The notes beneath the pieces are model-generated. The model ran no database searches and had not been told where the DNA came from. It saw nothing but the letters and a program-made list of their open reading frames with translations. From Pontibacter deserti (GTDB lineage: Bacteria > Bacteroidota > Bacteroidia > Cytophagales > Hymenobacteraceae): a stretch of 64,000 nt of DNA. Made by a program: the position numbers and the translations under genes. Below are positions 1 through 8,874 of this stretch, one piece after another. The DNA lies in assembly GCF_023630255.1 (NCBI RefSeq), contig NZ_JALPRS010000001.1:1736001-1800000 (forward strand), given 5' to 3'. Numbering within the stretch: the stretch's first letter is position 1; each line of letters opens with the position of its first letter.

Positions 1-43
1 TCTGAAGTTCGGGCTATAGTCTAGAGGTGAGTTATAGTTTCTC

Positions 44-1105
44 CTAATTCCGCATTTTGGCTAGTTTCTCGGAGTTAAGTATAAAGATGCGGCTGCCCTG
101 GCTGTCAATCAGTTTCTCGTCTTTAAAGTCGGCTAAGGTACGGATGACAGTTTCTTTGGAAGCGCCAACTATACTTGCCAAGTCTTCGCGGGTTATACTT
201 ATCTGGGTCTTGTTTCCGGCCTGTTGCTGATACTGTTTTTCTACCAAAAGCAGGGCTTCGGCTACGCGTTTGCGCACCGAGTTGTAAGCCAGTTTCAGCA
301 GGCGTTCCTCACGATCAGCCAGGTTATCGGATAGAATTTTGATGAACTTGTTGGCGATGTCGCGGTTATGGTTCAGCAGCGAGAAAAAGTCTTCCTTCGG
401 AATGATATATACTTCAGAATCTTCCAGCGCCACAGCTGACTCACGATATGGAGTTTCTTCCAGCAGGTCCAGGTAACCTATAAAATCACCGTCTTTGTAG
501 AGGTTGGTGATGTACTCTCTGCCTTCTTCGTTTGCCTTAAAAGTTTTGATCTTGCCTTTGTTCAGGAAGTATAAAGCTGTCGGGCGGTAACCTTCCATGA
601 ACAGTTGCTGCTTCTTTTTGAACACTGTAACTTTCCGGTTATCAGAGAGCAGTTTGTTCAGGTCCTCAAAGCCGCGCGCCTCCTGTATAAAGTTATCTAT
701 ACCTTCCACACTCTTCGTAAATTCTGCCTTCAGGATCTCGTTCTTTTTCAGGCGCATTTCCACGGCATCCAGCAGTTCCAGGTCGTCGAAAGGTTTAGTC
801 AGGTAATCATCTGCACCCAGATTCATGCCTTTTCTAAAGTCTTCTTTCTCTGATTTAGCTGTCAGGAAAATAAAAGGAATGCTAGATGTTACCGGGTTTT
901 TGCTGAGCATGTGCAGCACGCCATAGCCATCCAGTTGGGGCATCATTATGTCGCAGATGATGAGGTCGGGGTGCTCGTTTTTGGCAAGCTCCACACCTAC
1001 TTTTCCGTTCTCGGCTTCAAGTACCTCATAGTTTGCCAGCGAGAGAATTTCGGCGGTGTTTTCCCTGATCTCCTGGTTGTCTTCTATCAGCAATATCTTT
1101 TTCAT
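44..1105 (-). CDS. Response regulator with fused receiver and Crp/Fnr-type DNA-binding module
   Basis: 353 aa cytoplasmic transcription regulator. Residues 1-120 are a receiver domain with acidic pocket E8/D9, phosphoacceptor D52 (in LIICDIMMP) and the K of TKP at 104. About 150-260 is a cyclic-nucleotide-binding fold (the stretch around FKKKQQLFMEG to PKEDFF). The C-terminus is a Crp-type helix-turn-helix (ITREDLASIVGASKETVIRT), whose recognition helix keeps the E-x-x-x-R spacing of Fnr/FixK. It is the last gene of a minus-strand run; its ATG overlaps the stop of the upstream hybrid kinase by 4 bases (ATGA), so the two are probably translationally coupled. In the Fix system receiver (FixJ) and Crp-like regulator (FixK) are separate proteins; here both modules are in one chain. 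Effector and target genes cannot be read from the sequence. Domain call is secure. Confidence 0.9.
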   Translation of the reverse strand: MKKILLIEDNQEIRENTAEILSLANYEVLEAENGKVGVELAKNEHPDLIICDIMMPQLDGYGVLHMLSKNPVTSSIPFIFLTAKSEKEDFRKGMNLGADDYLTKPFDDLELLDAVEMRLKKNEILKAEFTKSVEGIDNFIQEARGFEDLNKLLSDNRKVTVFKKKQQLFMEGYRPTALYFLNKGKIKTFKANEEGREYITNLYKDGDFIGYLDLLEETPYRESAVALEDSEVYIIPKEDFFSLLNHNRDIANKFIKILSDNLADREERLLKLAYNSVRKRVAEALLLVEKQYQQQAGNKTQISITREDLASIVGASKETVIRTLADFKDEKLIDSQGSRIFILNSEKLAKMRN

Positions 1106-2337
1106 GCGTCGGCTGTTGTGTTCGGAAATATTATCCTGAAAGTGGTTCCTTCGTTCAGTTCGCTTTCGTAAGTTAAGGTGCCGCCCATAATATCTACGTA
1201 GCGGTTCACGATGTTAAGGCCCAAACCGGTACCCTGTATGTTGGTTACGTTCTGCGCCCTGAAAAATGGGGTGAATAAATGGGCTTTATCGGCCTCGGGT
1301 ATACCAATGCCGGCATCTTTTACAGTTAAGTTTATACTTGGGTCTACTTTCGTATCAATGTAAATCGGCTTCCCTTCGCCGGAATATTTACTGGCGTTGG
1401 AGAGCAGGTTGATCATGATATTTTTGAGTAACTGCTTATCCAGCGTAACTATAGTTTCAGCGCCGTGATGCGTGTAGTGTATCTTCTGCCCAATCTTCAC
1501 CAGTCCCTGCATTTCATCCACAATATCAGCAGTAAACTCCTTCAGGTCAAAGGTAGTAGGTACGTTGTAAATCTTACCTTCTTCAATCCTGCTTATCGAC
1601 AGGAAATCGTTGAGAATATTGGTGAGGTTGCTGACTGCCGATTTTATGCGCTCTACGTGTTTCTGGCGTTTCTCGTCGTCTTCAGTTGTTTTATACTTGC
1701 TGATGAGCGAGGCAGACGAAAGCACAGTACTTAGCGGTGTCCGGAACTCGTGAGAGGCGATGGTTACAAACCTGGATTTAAGCTCGTGCAGTTCTTTTTC
1801 TTTTTGCAGTGCTTTTCTGATCTCTACCTGCGCCTCGTACAAACTGCGGTTAGAGGCTTCCAGTTTCCGGACCGCTTCGCCCAGTTCGCGGGTACGCTCC
1901 TCCACCCGGTGCTCAAGCTCTGTGTTCAGTTTTTGTATCTCGGCCAGACTTTTGGCGTGCTCTACACTATACCTGATAGAACGCTCCAGGGTATACGGGT
2001 CGAAAGTACCTTTAACCAGGTAATCGGCGGCCCCTACACGCATGGCTTTTTCGTCGGTTTCGCGGTCGCTTTGGCCAGTTAAAAGTATAAACGGAGCCAT
2101 ACTTCCGGTTTCTACTGCCTGCGAGATCAACTCCAGCCCGTCGTGCGCTCCCAGGCGGTAATCTACCAGGTACACGTCGTGCTTTTCCTGCTTTATCAAC
2201 TCCGCCGCTTCACTGAAAGAGGCAGTCCAGTCGAGCAGGTAGTTGCTCCCCGGAATATCTTCTATCGTATCCCGGGTAATGATGAAATCATCCTCATCAT
2301 CATCGATCAGCAGTACACGTGTCTTGTTGTCAGGCAT
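1102..2337 (-). CDS. Hybrid protein: N-terminal receiver plus histidine kinase
   Basis: 411 aa soluble signalling protein. Residues 1-125 form a receiver with D59 as phosphoacceptor (VYLVDYRLGAHDGLE). A coiled coil follows at about 130-185 (LEHRVEERTRELGEAVRKLE), then HisKA with phospho-His H196 in FVTIASHEFRTPLS, and a HATPase domain with N box (NIMINLLSNASKYS), G1 (VKDAGIGIP) and G2 (GTGLGLNIV). There is no membrane segment, so input is probably phosphoryl transfer to the N-terminal receiver. It sits between the single-domain response regulator and the REC-Crp regulator, overlapping the latter by 4 bases, which suggests it passes phosphate to that protein. The family is certain; partner assignment is inference from gene order. 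Confidence 0.9.
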   Translation of the reverse strand: MPDNKTRVLLIDDDEDDFIITRDTIEDIPGSNYLLDWTASFSEAAELIKQEKHDVYLVDYRLGAHDGLELISQAVETGSMAPFILLTGQSDRETDEKAMRVGAADYLVKGTFDPYTLERSIRYSVEHAKSLAEIQKLNTELEHRVEERTRELGEAVRKLEASNRSLYEAQVEIRKALQKEKELHELKSRFVTIASHEFRTPLSTVLSSASLISKYKTTEDDEKRQKHVERIKSAVSNLTNILNDFLSISRIEEGKIYNVPTTFDLKEFTADIVDEMQGLVKIGQKIHYTHHGAETIVTLDKQLLKNIMINLLSNASKYSGEGKPIYIDTKVDPSINLTVKDAGIGIPEADKAHLFTPFFRAQNVTNIQGTGLGLNIVNRYVDIMGGTLTYESELNEGTTFRIIFPNTTADA

Positions 2338-2479
2338 ATTTTATAGTTTGGAGTTTTGGAGTTAGAGAGTTTAGGAGCAGATGATTTTGAGGGTTTTTCT
2401 ATTGAAAGATAATCCAAACCCAACTATACTTTTCAACTCCATCATTAACACTTCTTTAACTCACAAACTCATTAACTCT

Positions 2480-2929
2480 TTAACTTTTTGGCAGTTCTAC
2501 GATCTCGAACCAGTATTTGCTCAGGGTTTTCATTACATCTACCAGCGAGCTGAAGGTTACCGGTTTGGTTATAAAAGAGCTCACGCCCAGGTCGTAGGTG
2601 CGCAAAATGTCTTCTTCGGCTTTGGAAGTGGTAAGCACCACCACCGGAATCATGCGCAGGTGCTCATCGTTCTTTATTTCCTTCAGGGCTTCGCGTCCAT
2701 CTTTTTTGGGCATGTTCAGGTCCAGCAGTATAAGGCCCGGTGTAGGGTACTGGTCCTTGTCTGTAAACTTGCCGCGGTTGTGCAGGTAGTCCAGCAACTC
2801 TTCGCCATTCTCCACAAACTGTATGTTGTTATTCAAACGGCTTTCTTCCAGCGCTTCCTTTACAAGCATCCGGTCTTCGGCATCATCATCGGCTATAAGT
2901 ATAATGATCGATCTTCTGTTTGGATTCAT
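2480..2929 (-). CDS. Single-domain response regulator (Rcp1-like)
   Basis: 149 aa stand-alone receiver with no output domain. Acidic residues lie in IADDDAEDR (13-20), D70 in LILLDLNMPKKDG is the phosphoacceptor, and the conserved Thr and Lys are in VLTTSK and TKPV. The long alpha-4 region and total length match the Rcp1/CheY-like regulators that commonly accompany PAS or phytochrome-type kinases. It starts 11 bases after the stop of the tandem-PAS kinase and is most likely that kinase's direct phosphoacceptor or a relay to the hybrid kinase downstream. No DNA-binding region is present. High confidence in family; partner is inference. Confidence 0.88.
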   Translation of the reverse strand: MNPNRRSIIILIADDDAEDRMLVKEALEESRLNNNIQFVENGEELLDYLHNRGKFTDKDQYPTPGLILLDLNMPKKDGREALKEIKNDEHLRMIPVVVLTTSKAEEDILRTYDLGVSSFITKPVTFSSLVDVMKTLSKYWFEIVELPKS

Positions 2930-2940
2930 GGGAGTATGGT

Positions 2941-4482
2941 TTATTCCTGAAGGTGTTTTTTTGCTAAGGTAATAATAAATCGGGTGCCTTCGCCGGGTTT
3001 GCTTCTAGCGGTAATATCGCCGCCGTGGCGCACGGCAATTTTGCGGCAAACGGCCAGGCCTATGCCCGAGCCTTCGTACTTCTGCCCTTCCAGGCGCTGG
3101 AAGATATTAAAGATGCGGTCCAGGTACTTCTCATCGAAACCAATACCGTTATCTTCTATACTTATCTCTACCAGTTCGTCGCCGGGCGTGGCGGTAAGGT
3201 GGGCGTGGCGCTGCACCATTTGTGCCGAGATACGAACCACCGGTGTAACCCCCTCTTTCCTGAACTTAATGGCATTGCTGATCAGGTTCTGGAAAAGCTG
3301 GCGCATCTGGGTGGGTTCGGCTTCAATAGTTGGCAGTGGTGTTCGCTCAATTACGGCTCCGGTCTGTTCTATAGTTACCTCAAGGTCCGAGAGCACCTCG
3401 GTCAGTATCTTGTCCAGTTTTACTTTTACAAACGCTTTGGATTTGCTGGTAACCCTCGAGAAATCGAGCAGGTCGTTTATCAGGTTCTGCATACGCGCAG
3501 CGGCGTTCAACATTCTGTCGATATAATCCTTGCCCTGATCGCTCAGCTTATCATATTCCTTAGTTTTAAGGCGGTCGCCGAAGGCCTGTATCTTACGCAA
3601 AGGTTCCTGCAAATCATGCGAAGATACATAAGCAAAGTCCTGTAGTTCGCGGTTGCTGCGCTCCAGCTCAGCGGCATAGCGGCGCAGGCGTTCTTCGCTT
3701 ACTTTCTGCTGGGTAATATCGTGTACAAAACCGGTGTATACTTTACGGTCGGCCAGCTGCACTTCGCTTATACTTAAAAAGAACGGGAAGATACTTCCAT
3801 CCTTCCGTAAACCCGAAACTTCACGTCCGATACCGATTATATGGGCTTCCCCAGTATGATGGTAGCGTTCCATATAGGCATCGTGATGGCTGCTGTCTGG
3901 TTCCGGCATCAACATACTGATGTTGTGCCCTATCAGTTCATGCTCCTCGTAGCCAAAAAGCTTTTCAGCCGATGGGTTCACCATTTCAATCAGCCCGCGG
4001 GTATTGATGGTGATGATGCCATCCACAGCCGTTTTAATAATAGAATTGAATTTATTCTCGCTTTCGCGCAGGGCGGCTTCCGTTTTTTTCTGCTCGGTTA
4101 TGTCATGTATGATTCCGGTAAATATCTGCTTGTCGTGCAACCTTACCTCGCTTATACTTAGCAGAAACGGGAAAATAGTACCGTCTTTTTTCTTACCCAG
4201 CACTTCGCGGCCAATACCAATTATTTGCCCTATACCTGTCTGGTGATAATTCTCGATATACACATCATGCAGGCTCCTGTCCGGCTCAGGCATCAGTATC
4301 TTAATGTTATTCCCGATCACCTCTTCCGGCTGGTAACCGAAAATGCGTGCTGCTGCCGGGTTCATGGTTTCTACCACTCCCCTGTTATCGATGGTAATAA
4401 TGCCATCAATGGCCGTATCGATAATGGCCTTCAGCCGTGCCTGACTGTCGATGTTGTTGCTACTGTTTTGCTGCTCTTCCAA
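2941..4482 (-). CDS. Soluble histidine kinase with two tandem FixL-type PAS domains
   Basis: 513 aa, no transmembrane segment. PAS1 (about 15-131) and PAS2 (about 143-259) are close copies, each carrying the FixL signature ILMPEPD followed by HD-x-Y and GIGRE. In rhizobial FixL the F-helix His ligates heme iron and an Arg 20 residues later contacts bound O2; both are kept here with the same spacing (H72/R92 in PAS1, H200/R220 in PAS2). The transmitter has phospho-His H289 in YVSSHDLQEPLRK, an N box (LFQNLISNAIKFRK), G1 (IEDNGIGFD) and G2 (GSGIGLAVCR). It heads a minus-strand signalling run. Gas sensing is inferred from residues only; similar PAS sequences exist whose heme content was never tested. 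Alternative: a redox or small-ligand sensing PAS kinase. Confidence 0.88.
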   Translation of the reverse strand: MEEQQNSSNNIDSQARLKAIIDTAIDGIITIDNRGVVETMNPAAARIFGYQPEEVIGNNIKILMPEPDRSLHDVYIENYHQTGIGQIIGIGREVLGKKKDGTIFPFLLSISEVRLHDKQIFTGIIHDITEQKKTEAALRESENKFNSIIKTAVDGIITINTRGLIEMVNPSAEKLFGYEEHELIGHNISMLMPEPDSSHHDAYMERYHHTGEAHIIGIGREVSGLRKDGSIFPFFLSISEVQLADRKVYTGFVHDITQQKVSEERLRRYAAELERSNRELQDFAYVSSHDLQEPLRKIQAFGDRLKTKEYDKLSDQGKDYIDRMLNAAARMQNLINDLLDFSRVTSKSKAFVKVKLDKILTEVLSDLEVTIEQTGAVIERTPLPTIEAEPTQMRQLFQNLISNAIKFRKEGVTPVVRISAQMVQRHAHLTATPGDELVEISIEDNGIGFDEKYLDRIFNIFQRLEGQKYEGSGIGLAVCRKIAVRHGGDITARSKPGEGTRFIITLAKKHLQE

Positions 4483-4544
4483 TACAAACGGATTTTACTA
4501 AATATAAGCTTTCTGCTTTAAACGGCAAAGTATAGCCGCCCGGG

Positions 4545-4552
4545 CAAAGATA
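4545..4552 (-). promoter_or_regulatory. Possible -7 element for the signalling cluster
   Basis: CAAAGATA on the plus strand reads TATCTTTG on the minus strand, a match to the Bacteroidota -7 consensus TAnnTTTG. It lies about 63 bases upstream of the ATG of the tandem-PAS kinase. No -33 TTTG at the usual 19-base spacing was seen, so support is only moderate. Confidence 0.35.
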
Positions 4553-4776
4553 CGTTTCGTCTGCCAAAGCGGGTTACCTCATCAAAAGTATAAACCAAAC
4601 CTCAGAGATACGCAAGCTATACTTTATATGCAATGATTCTTGTCATTTTTGAGGTTGATGCTGCTCATTTACCAGCCTTCACGGGCTGCCTACCTTGCGG
4701 TATGCTTAACGTGTGCCTGCACCAACTATATAGTTATACCTGCGGCACCCGGCGGCTTATACCTAACCTTATACCC

Positions 4777-6606
4777 ATGCAACTTACTACACCGCACACT
4801 TTTCATTTACCTGTAATGGGCCTTGCCTTTTCTATTGATTCGCCGGTTAAAGTCGCGCGTTTCGGTATTTCATCGGTAGTATCGCTCAGCGATGATGCCT
4901 TGCTGGAACACACCCGCTCGCATTACAGCCAGGTGTATAACCGCCCTTACGAGCCCATTACCGATAAAGAAGAAGACTACAGGGCTAAACGTACCACCGC
5001 TTTCCTGAACCTGTTAAATGAGATTGTGAAAGAGCAACTTCTGGAGATGCGCACCCAGGATTTTACCCCGGAAACTGACCTAACCAAATATTTTACGTTG
5101 TTGCCCGATGCCTCGCCGCTAAGTATAAAGTATAAGCAAATGCTGCAGGTTAAAGATGAGGCACAGAAAAAGCTGTTACAGGATGAACTGCGCAACGCAC
5201 TGGTAGCTGGTAAAATTGATGTGAACATCATGACCAAGCTGGACAAAACCAACTATAGCAAAACCGGCGAACCCCTGTCGCAGGAATATTCGGATGCGCT
5301 GGCTGCCTTACGTGGTTTCGCTAACAGTACGGTTAATTCGTCAGTGGTTTTCTCGGCGGGTATGAACATGCGCCTGTTCGCTTACCTGGAGCAGTTTCCG
5401 TGTTTTCTGCCGGATGCCAAAGGTCATTTTGAGAAGACGGTGATCATTAAAGTGAGCGATTACCGGTCAGCGTTGGTACAGGGCAAAATTCTGGCTAAAA
5501 AAGGAATTTGGGTATCGGAGTTTAGAATAGAATCAGGTTTGAACTGTGGCGGCCACGCGTTTGCTACCGATGGCTACCTGATAGGCCCAATACTGGAAGA
5601 ATTTAAGCAAAACCGCCAGACGCTGCAGGCAGAACTTTATAGTTTGTTCAGCTCGGCACTGGCCAGCAAAGGTTTACATGTACCGGTTGAGATTCCGGCG
5701 CAGCGTATAACTATGCAGGGCGGCATTGGTACGGCAGCCGAGCACGATTTTCTGCAGGACTATTATGGCATAGATGCCACCGGCTGGGGAACACCATTTT
5801 TACTGGTGCCCGAGGCCACTACCGTAGACGAACCAACCTTGCAGCAACTATCCGCTGCCAAAGCAGAAGATCTATACTTAAGCTCGATATCGCCTTTGGG
5901 TGTACCATTTAATGCTTTGCGCGGCACATCCAGTGAAGAACTGAAGCAGATGCGCATTGACAAAGGTAAACCCGGCAGCCCTTGTGTTAAAAAGCACCTG
6001 GTTTCCAGCACAGAATTTACCGAAGAACCTATCTGCACTGCATCACGCAAATACCAGCGCCGCAAGCTGGAACAACTACAGGAGCAGGTTCAGACACAAA
6101 CTATAACCCAGGAAGTATATTTATCGGAAGAAGCTAAAGTACTGGCCAAAGAGTGCCTGTGCGAAGGGCTGGCGAACTCTGCGTTGCAACTGTTCAATAT
6201 CGGCAAAAAAGCTGCTACAAAAGCTGTTACAATTTGTCCGGGTCCCAACCTGGCTTACTTCTCAGGGGTGTTTAAACTACAGCAAATGGTAGATCATATC
6301 TATGGTCGCTTTAATGCCCTCAATCAAACCTATCGTCCGCATATGTTCATCAACGAGCTGAAAATGTATGTAGAATACTGGAAAAACAAGAAAGCGGAGC
6401 AACTAGAAAATCTGACCGACAAGCAGGAAAAATACCTCAGTAGCTTTTGGCAGAACATGCAGGATGGCATTGCCTATTACAAACAGCTGTTGCCGGAGCT
6501 TTTCAGGAACCAGCTCGAGCGACAGGTACTTATGCTGGATGAACTATTGGATGCAGAAGATGTATTGCTGCAAGCCAGACTCAGCAAAGCCGAAGCTATA
6601 GTTTAA
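4777..6606 (+). CDS. Uncharacterised conserved protein with five clustered cysteines, upstream of a QueD-like gene
   Basis: About 609 aa from the ATG at 4777; an in-frame ATG at 4633 would add 48 residues of unconvincing sequence. I do not recognise a named family. The N-terminal half has glycine-rich segments (SGLNCGGHAFATDGYLIGP, MQGGIGTAAEHDFLQDY) that recall phosphate- or flavin-binding loops. The C-terminal half has cysteines at about 403 (PGSPCVKKH), 420 (EEPICTASRKYQ), 460/462 (KECLCEGL) and 487 (TICPGPN), a spacing that could hold an Fe-S cluster or metal. The last 120 residues are charged and helical. No signal peptide or membrane segment. Its stop is 5 bases before the QueD-like gene, so the two are surely co-transcribed and may share a pterin or deazapurine pathway; that link is inference. 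Confidence 0.75.
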   Translation: MQLTTPHTFHLPVMGLAFSIDSPVKVARFGISSVVSLSDDALLEHTRSHYSQVYNRPYEPITDKEEDYRAKRTTAFLNLLNEIVKEQLLEMRTQDFTPETDLTKYFTLLPDASPLSIKYKQMLQVKDEAQKKLLQDELRNALVAGKIDVNIMTKLDKTNYSKTGEPLSQEYSDALAALRGFANSTVNSSVVFSAGMNMRLFAYLEQFPCFLPDAKGHFEKTVIIKVSDYRSALVQGKILAKKGIWVSEFRIESGLNCGGHAFATDGYLIGPILEEFKQNRQTLQAELYSLFSSALASKGLHVPVEIPAQRITMQGGIGTAAEHDFLQDYYGIDATGWGTPFLLVPEATTVDEPTLQQLSAAKAEDLYLSSISPLGVPFNALRGTSSEELKQMRIDKGKPGSPCVKKHLVSSTEFTEEPICTASRKYQRRKLEQLQEQVQTQTITQEVYLSEEAKVLAKECLCEGLANSALQLFNIGKKAATKAVTICPGPNLAYFSGVFKLQQMVDHIYGRFNALNQTYRPHMFINELKMYVEYWKNKKAEQLENLTDKQEKYLSSFWQNMQDGIAYYKQLLPELFRNQLERQVLMLDELLDAEDVLLQARLSKAEAIV

Positions 6607-6611
6607 CAACA

Positions 6612-7061
6612 ATGGATTACATCAGACTTACCCGCCAGTTCTCTTTTGAGACGGCACATGCTTTATTAAACTATAATGGCCCGTGTAAAAATATACACGG
6701 GCATTCTTACAAACTGCAGGTAACTATACTGGGCAAACCTATTACCGATACTACAGACCCCAAATATGGCATGGTGATGGACTTCGGTGACCTGAAAAAA
6801 ATGGTGAATGAAACTATAGTTGCGCCACTCGACCACGCCCTGATACTTCGTGAAGATACCGACCCTGAACTGGTTGCTATGTTGCAGCAGCTTAACCATA
6901 AACTGGTGCTCACTTCCTATCAGCCTACCTGCGAAAACATGCTCATCGAGTTTAGAAAAAAGCTGCAAATCAGCCTCCCAAAAAGCGTACAATTACACAG
7001 CCTGCGGCTCTGGGAAACAGAAAACTCTTTTGCAGAATGGTTTGCTTCCGATAATGTATAA
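6612..7061 (+). CDS. queD: 6-pyruvoyl-tetrahydropterin synthase / 6-carboxytetrahydropterin synthase family (QueD-like)
   Basis: 149 aa, normal family length. Zinc-binding histidines are visible in SFETAHAL and KNIHGHSYK, with the active-site cysteine four residues before HGH (PCKNIHGH). DHALIL, PTCENM and the C-terminal ETENSFAEW match the conserved blocks of the family. QueD converts dihydroneopterin triphosphate to 6-carboxytetrahydropterin in queuosine/7-deazaguanine synthesis; some relatives instead make pyruvoyl-tetrahydropterin. The C-x3-HGH arrangement favours QueD-type chemistry. Starts 5 bases after the Cys-containing protein upstream, with which it forms a two-gene operon. Confidence 0.85.
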   Translation: MDYIRLTRQFSFETAHALLNYNGPCKNIHGHSYKLQVTILGKPITDTTDPKYGMVMDFGDLKKMVNETIVAPLDHALILREDTDPELVAMLQQLNHKLVLTSYQPTCENMLIEFRKKLQISLPKSVQLHSLRLWETENSFAEWFASDNV

Positions 7062-7358
7062 CTTAACTACAACCGTATGTTTTACCTGCTAAGTATAGTT
7101 GCCATTTATTTTGCTGCAACCGCCACTCACCGGCTATGCCATGGCTCCCACTCCAGCTAGCACCACGCTGCCTGCTTGTGTTCTACTTTTTGCATTATAT
7201 TCAGCCACAGTGTACACCAAACTTTGTTAAAAGCATTCTTTAAAACGATTTAAGGCACCTCCCGAAACTAATAAGTTGCATTATCGTTGCAAATACAATA
7301 TAGGTATTCAAAGATTTAAACATCTGACAAGAAAGCCTTTAGACTAAAACGCAATGCA
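7062..7358 (+). other. 297-base intergenic stretch, no gene seen
   Basis: Separates the queD-like gene from the M48 protease gene. It contains no ORF with coding character, no strong terminator hairpin and no convincing TTTG-N19-TAnnTTTG promoter. The protease promoter must lie here but could not be pinned down. Confidence 0.5.
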
Positions 7359-8795
7359 ATGAAAAAAATATCAATAACAGGTTTAATAGCCAGTGTGCTG
7401 CTGCTCTTTAACTCCTGCTCCACTAACCCGGTAACAGGTAAAAAAGACGTTATCCTGATGTCGGAAGGCCAGGAACTGGCTATGGGGCAGCAGGCAGACC
7501 CGCAGATCGTTGCCCAATTCGGGATGTATGATAACCCGGCCATGCAGCGGTTTATAAGCGATAAAGGCCAGAAAATGGCCGCCATCTCACACCGCAGCAA
7601 CATCAAATATGAGTTTAAGGTGCTGGACTCACCTGTACTAAACGCCTTTGCCGTACCAGGTGGCTATGTATACTTCACACGCGGTATTATGGCACACTTT
7701 AATAACGAAGCTCAGTTTGCCGGTGTACTTGGCCACGAGATTGGGCATATTGCCGCCCGCCACTCAGCACAACAGCAAAGCAAATCTATACTTGCACAGG
7801 TAGGTCTTATTGCTGGTATGGTCATCGCACCTGAGCTGGCACAATTTGGTGATATAGCTTCGCAGGGATTAGGTTTATTGTTCCTTAAATTCGGGCGTGA
7901 TGCTGAACGTGAATCTGACCAGCTGGGTGTGGAATACTCTACCAAAATCGGGTATGATGCAAACGAGATGGCAGACTTCTTTTTAACACTCCAGCGCAAG
8001 CAGGAAGAAAGTGGCCAGTCTATACCTGAGTTCCTGAGCACGCACCCTGACCCAGGTAACCGCTATAATACCGTGCACGAACTTGCCGACCAGTGGCAGA
8101 AAAAAACCAATGCAACAAACCTTGCCGTCGGACGTGATTCTTACCTGCGCATGATAGATGGTATTGTGTATGGCGAAGACCCGAAACAGGGATTTGTAGA
8201 GAATCAGATCTTCTATCATCCGGAGCTTAAATTCCAGTTCCCGATCCCGCAAGGCTGGAAATATCTTAACTCACCACAGGCATTCCAGATGGCTGAGCCT
8301 AATGGGAAAGCTATTATGAATCTGACCCTGGCACCGGGTACCTCGCTGGAAGATGCGGCCCGCAAAACACTGGAAGGCTATAAGCTAACGGCAGTAGAAT
8401 CGAAAAATGTAACTGTAAATGGTAATAATGCCCTGGCTATGGTAGCCGACCAGCAGCAGGAACAAGGTACTATCCGCACGCTTACTTACTTTATACAGTA
8501 TGGCAGCAATATTTATAGTGTAATGGGTATTACCACTGCCAACGATTTTAACAACTACTTTAACACCTTCTCCGGCACCATGACCAACTTTAAGCAACTT
8601 ACAGATCAATCCAAGATCAACAAGAAGCCGGAGCGTGTTCGTATAAAAACTATAGGTCAGAGCACTACCTTAGCACAAGCGCTTCAAACATTAAATATGC
8701 CTAGCAAACGAATGGAAGAACTGGCTGTGCTGAATGGTATGCAATTAAACGACCGTGTTGAAAAAGGAACTTTGATTAAAGTGATTTCGCAGTAA
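7359..8795 (+). CDS. M48 family metalloprotease lipoprotein with C-terminal LysM-like region
   Basis: 478 aa. The N-terminus is a lipoprotein signal with lipobox ending at C20 (LLLFNSC), so it is probably anchored in an envelope membrane facing the periplasm. HExxH is at 126-130 (GVLGHEIGHIAARH), and the third zinc ligand lies in the ERESDQLG motif near 183-185. VLNAFAVPGGYVYFTRG is typical of BepA/LoiP-type M48 peptidases that clear misfolded outer-membrane proteins. The second half has no clear enzyme domain, and the last 50 residues (IGQSTTLAQALQTLN to GTLIKVIS) resemble a LysM repeat. Monocistronic, with a strong shared terminator after the stop. Confidence 0.9.
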   Translation: MKKISITGLIASVLLLFNSCSTNPVTGKKDVILMSEGQELAMGQQADPQIVAQFGMYDNPAMQRFISDKGQKMAAISHRSNIKYEFKVLDSPVLNAFAVPGGYVYFTRGIMAHFNNEAQFAGVLGHEIGHIAARHSAQQQSKSILAQVGLIAGMVIAPELAQFGDIASQGLGLLFLKFGRDAERESDQLGVEYSTKIGYDANEMADFFLTLQRKQEESGQSIPEFLSTHPDPGNRYNTVHELADQWQKKTNATNLAVGRDSYLRMIDGIVYGEDPKQGFVENQIFYHPELKFQFPIPQGWKYLNSPQAFQMAEPNGKAIMNLTLAPGTSLEDAARKTLEGYKLTAVESKNVTVNGNNALAMVADQQQEQGTIRTLTYFIQYGSNIYSVMGITTANDFNNYFNTFSGTMTNFKQLTDQSKINKKPERVRIKTIGQSTTLAQALQTLNMPSKRMEELAVLNGMQLNDRVEKGTLIKVISQ

Positions 8796-8813
8796 AAGAG
8801 CATAACAAGTATA

Positions 8814-8857
8814 AAAGCAGCGGCCAAACTATAGATTTATAGTTTGGCCGCTGCTTT
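8814..8857. terminator. Bidirectional terminator hairpin between convergent genes
   Basis: A perfect 20-base-pair stem with a 4-base loop (GATT). The left arm begins AAAGCAGCGGCC and the right arm ends GGCCGCTGCTTT, so A and T tracts flank it on both sides. It lies between the convergent M48 protease and ABC-F genes. Confidence 0.9.
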
Positions 8858-8874
8858 CATACTTGTATTTATAC

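Noticed and set aside
4483..4632. FNR/FixK-type operator upstream of the signalling cluster
   Set aside because: No TTGAT-N4-ATCAA pair at correct spacing was seen; single half-sites only.
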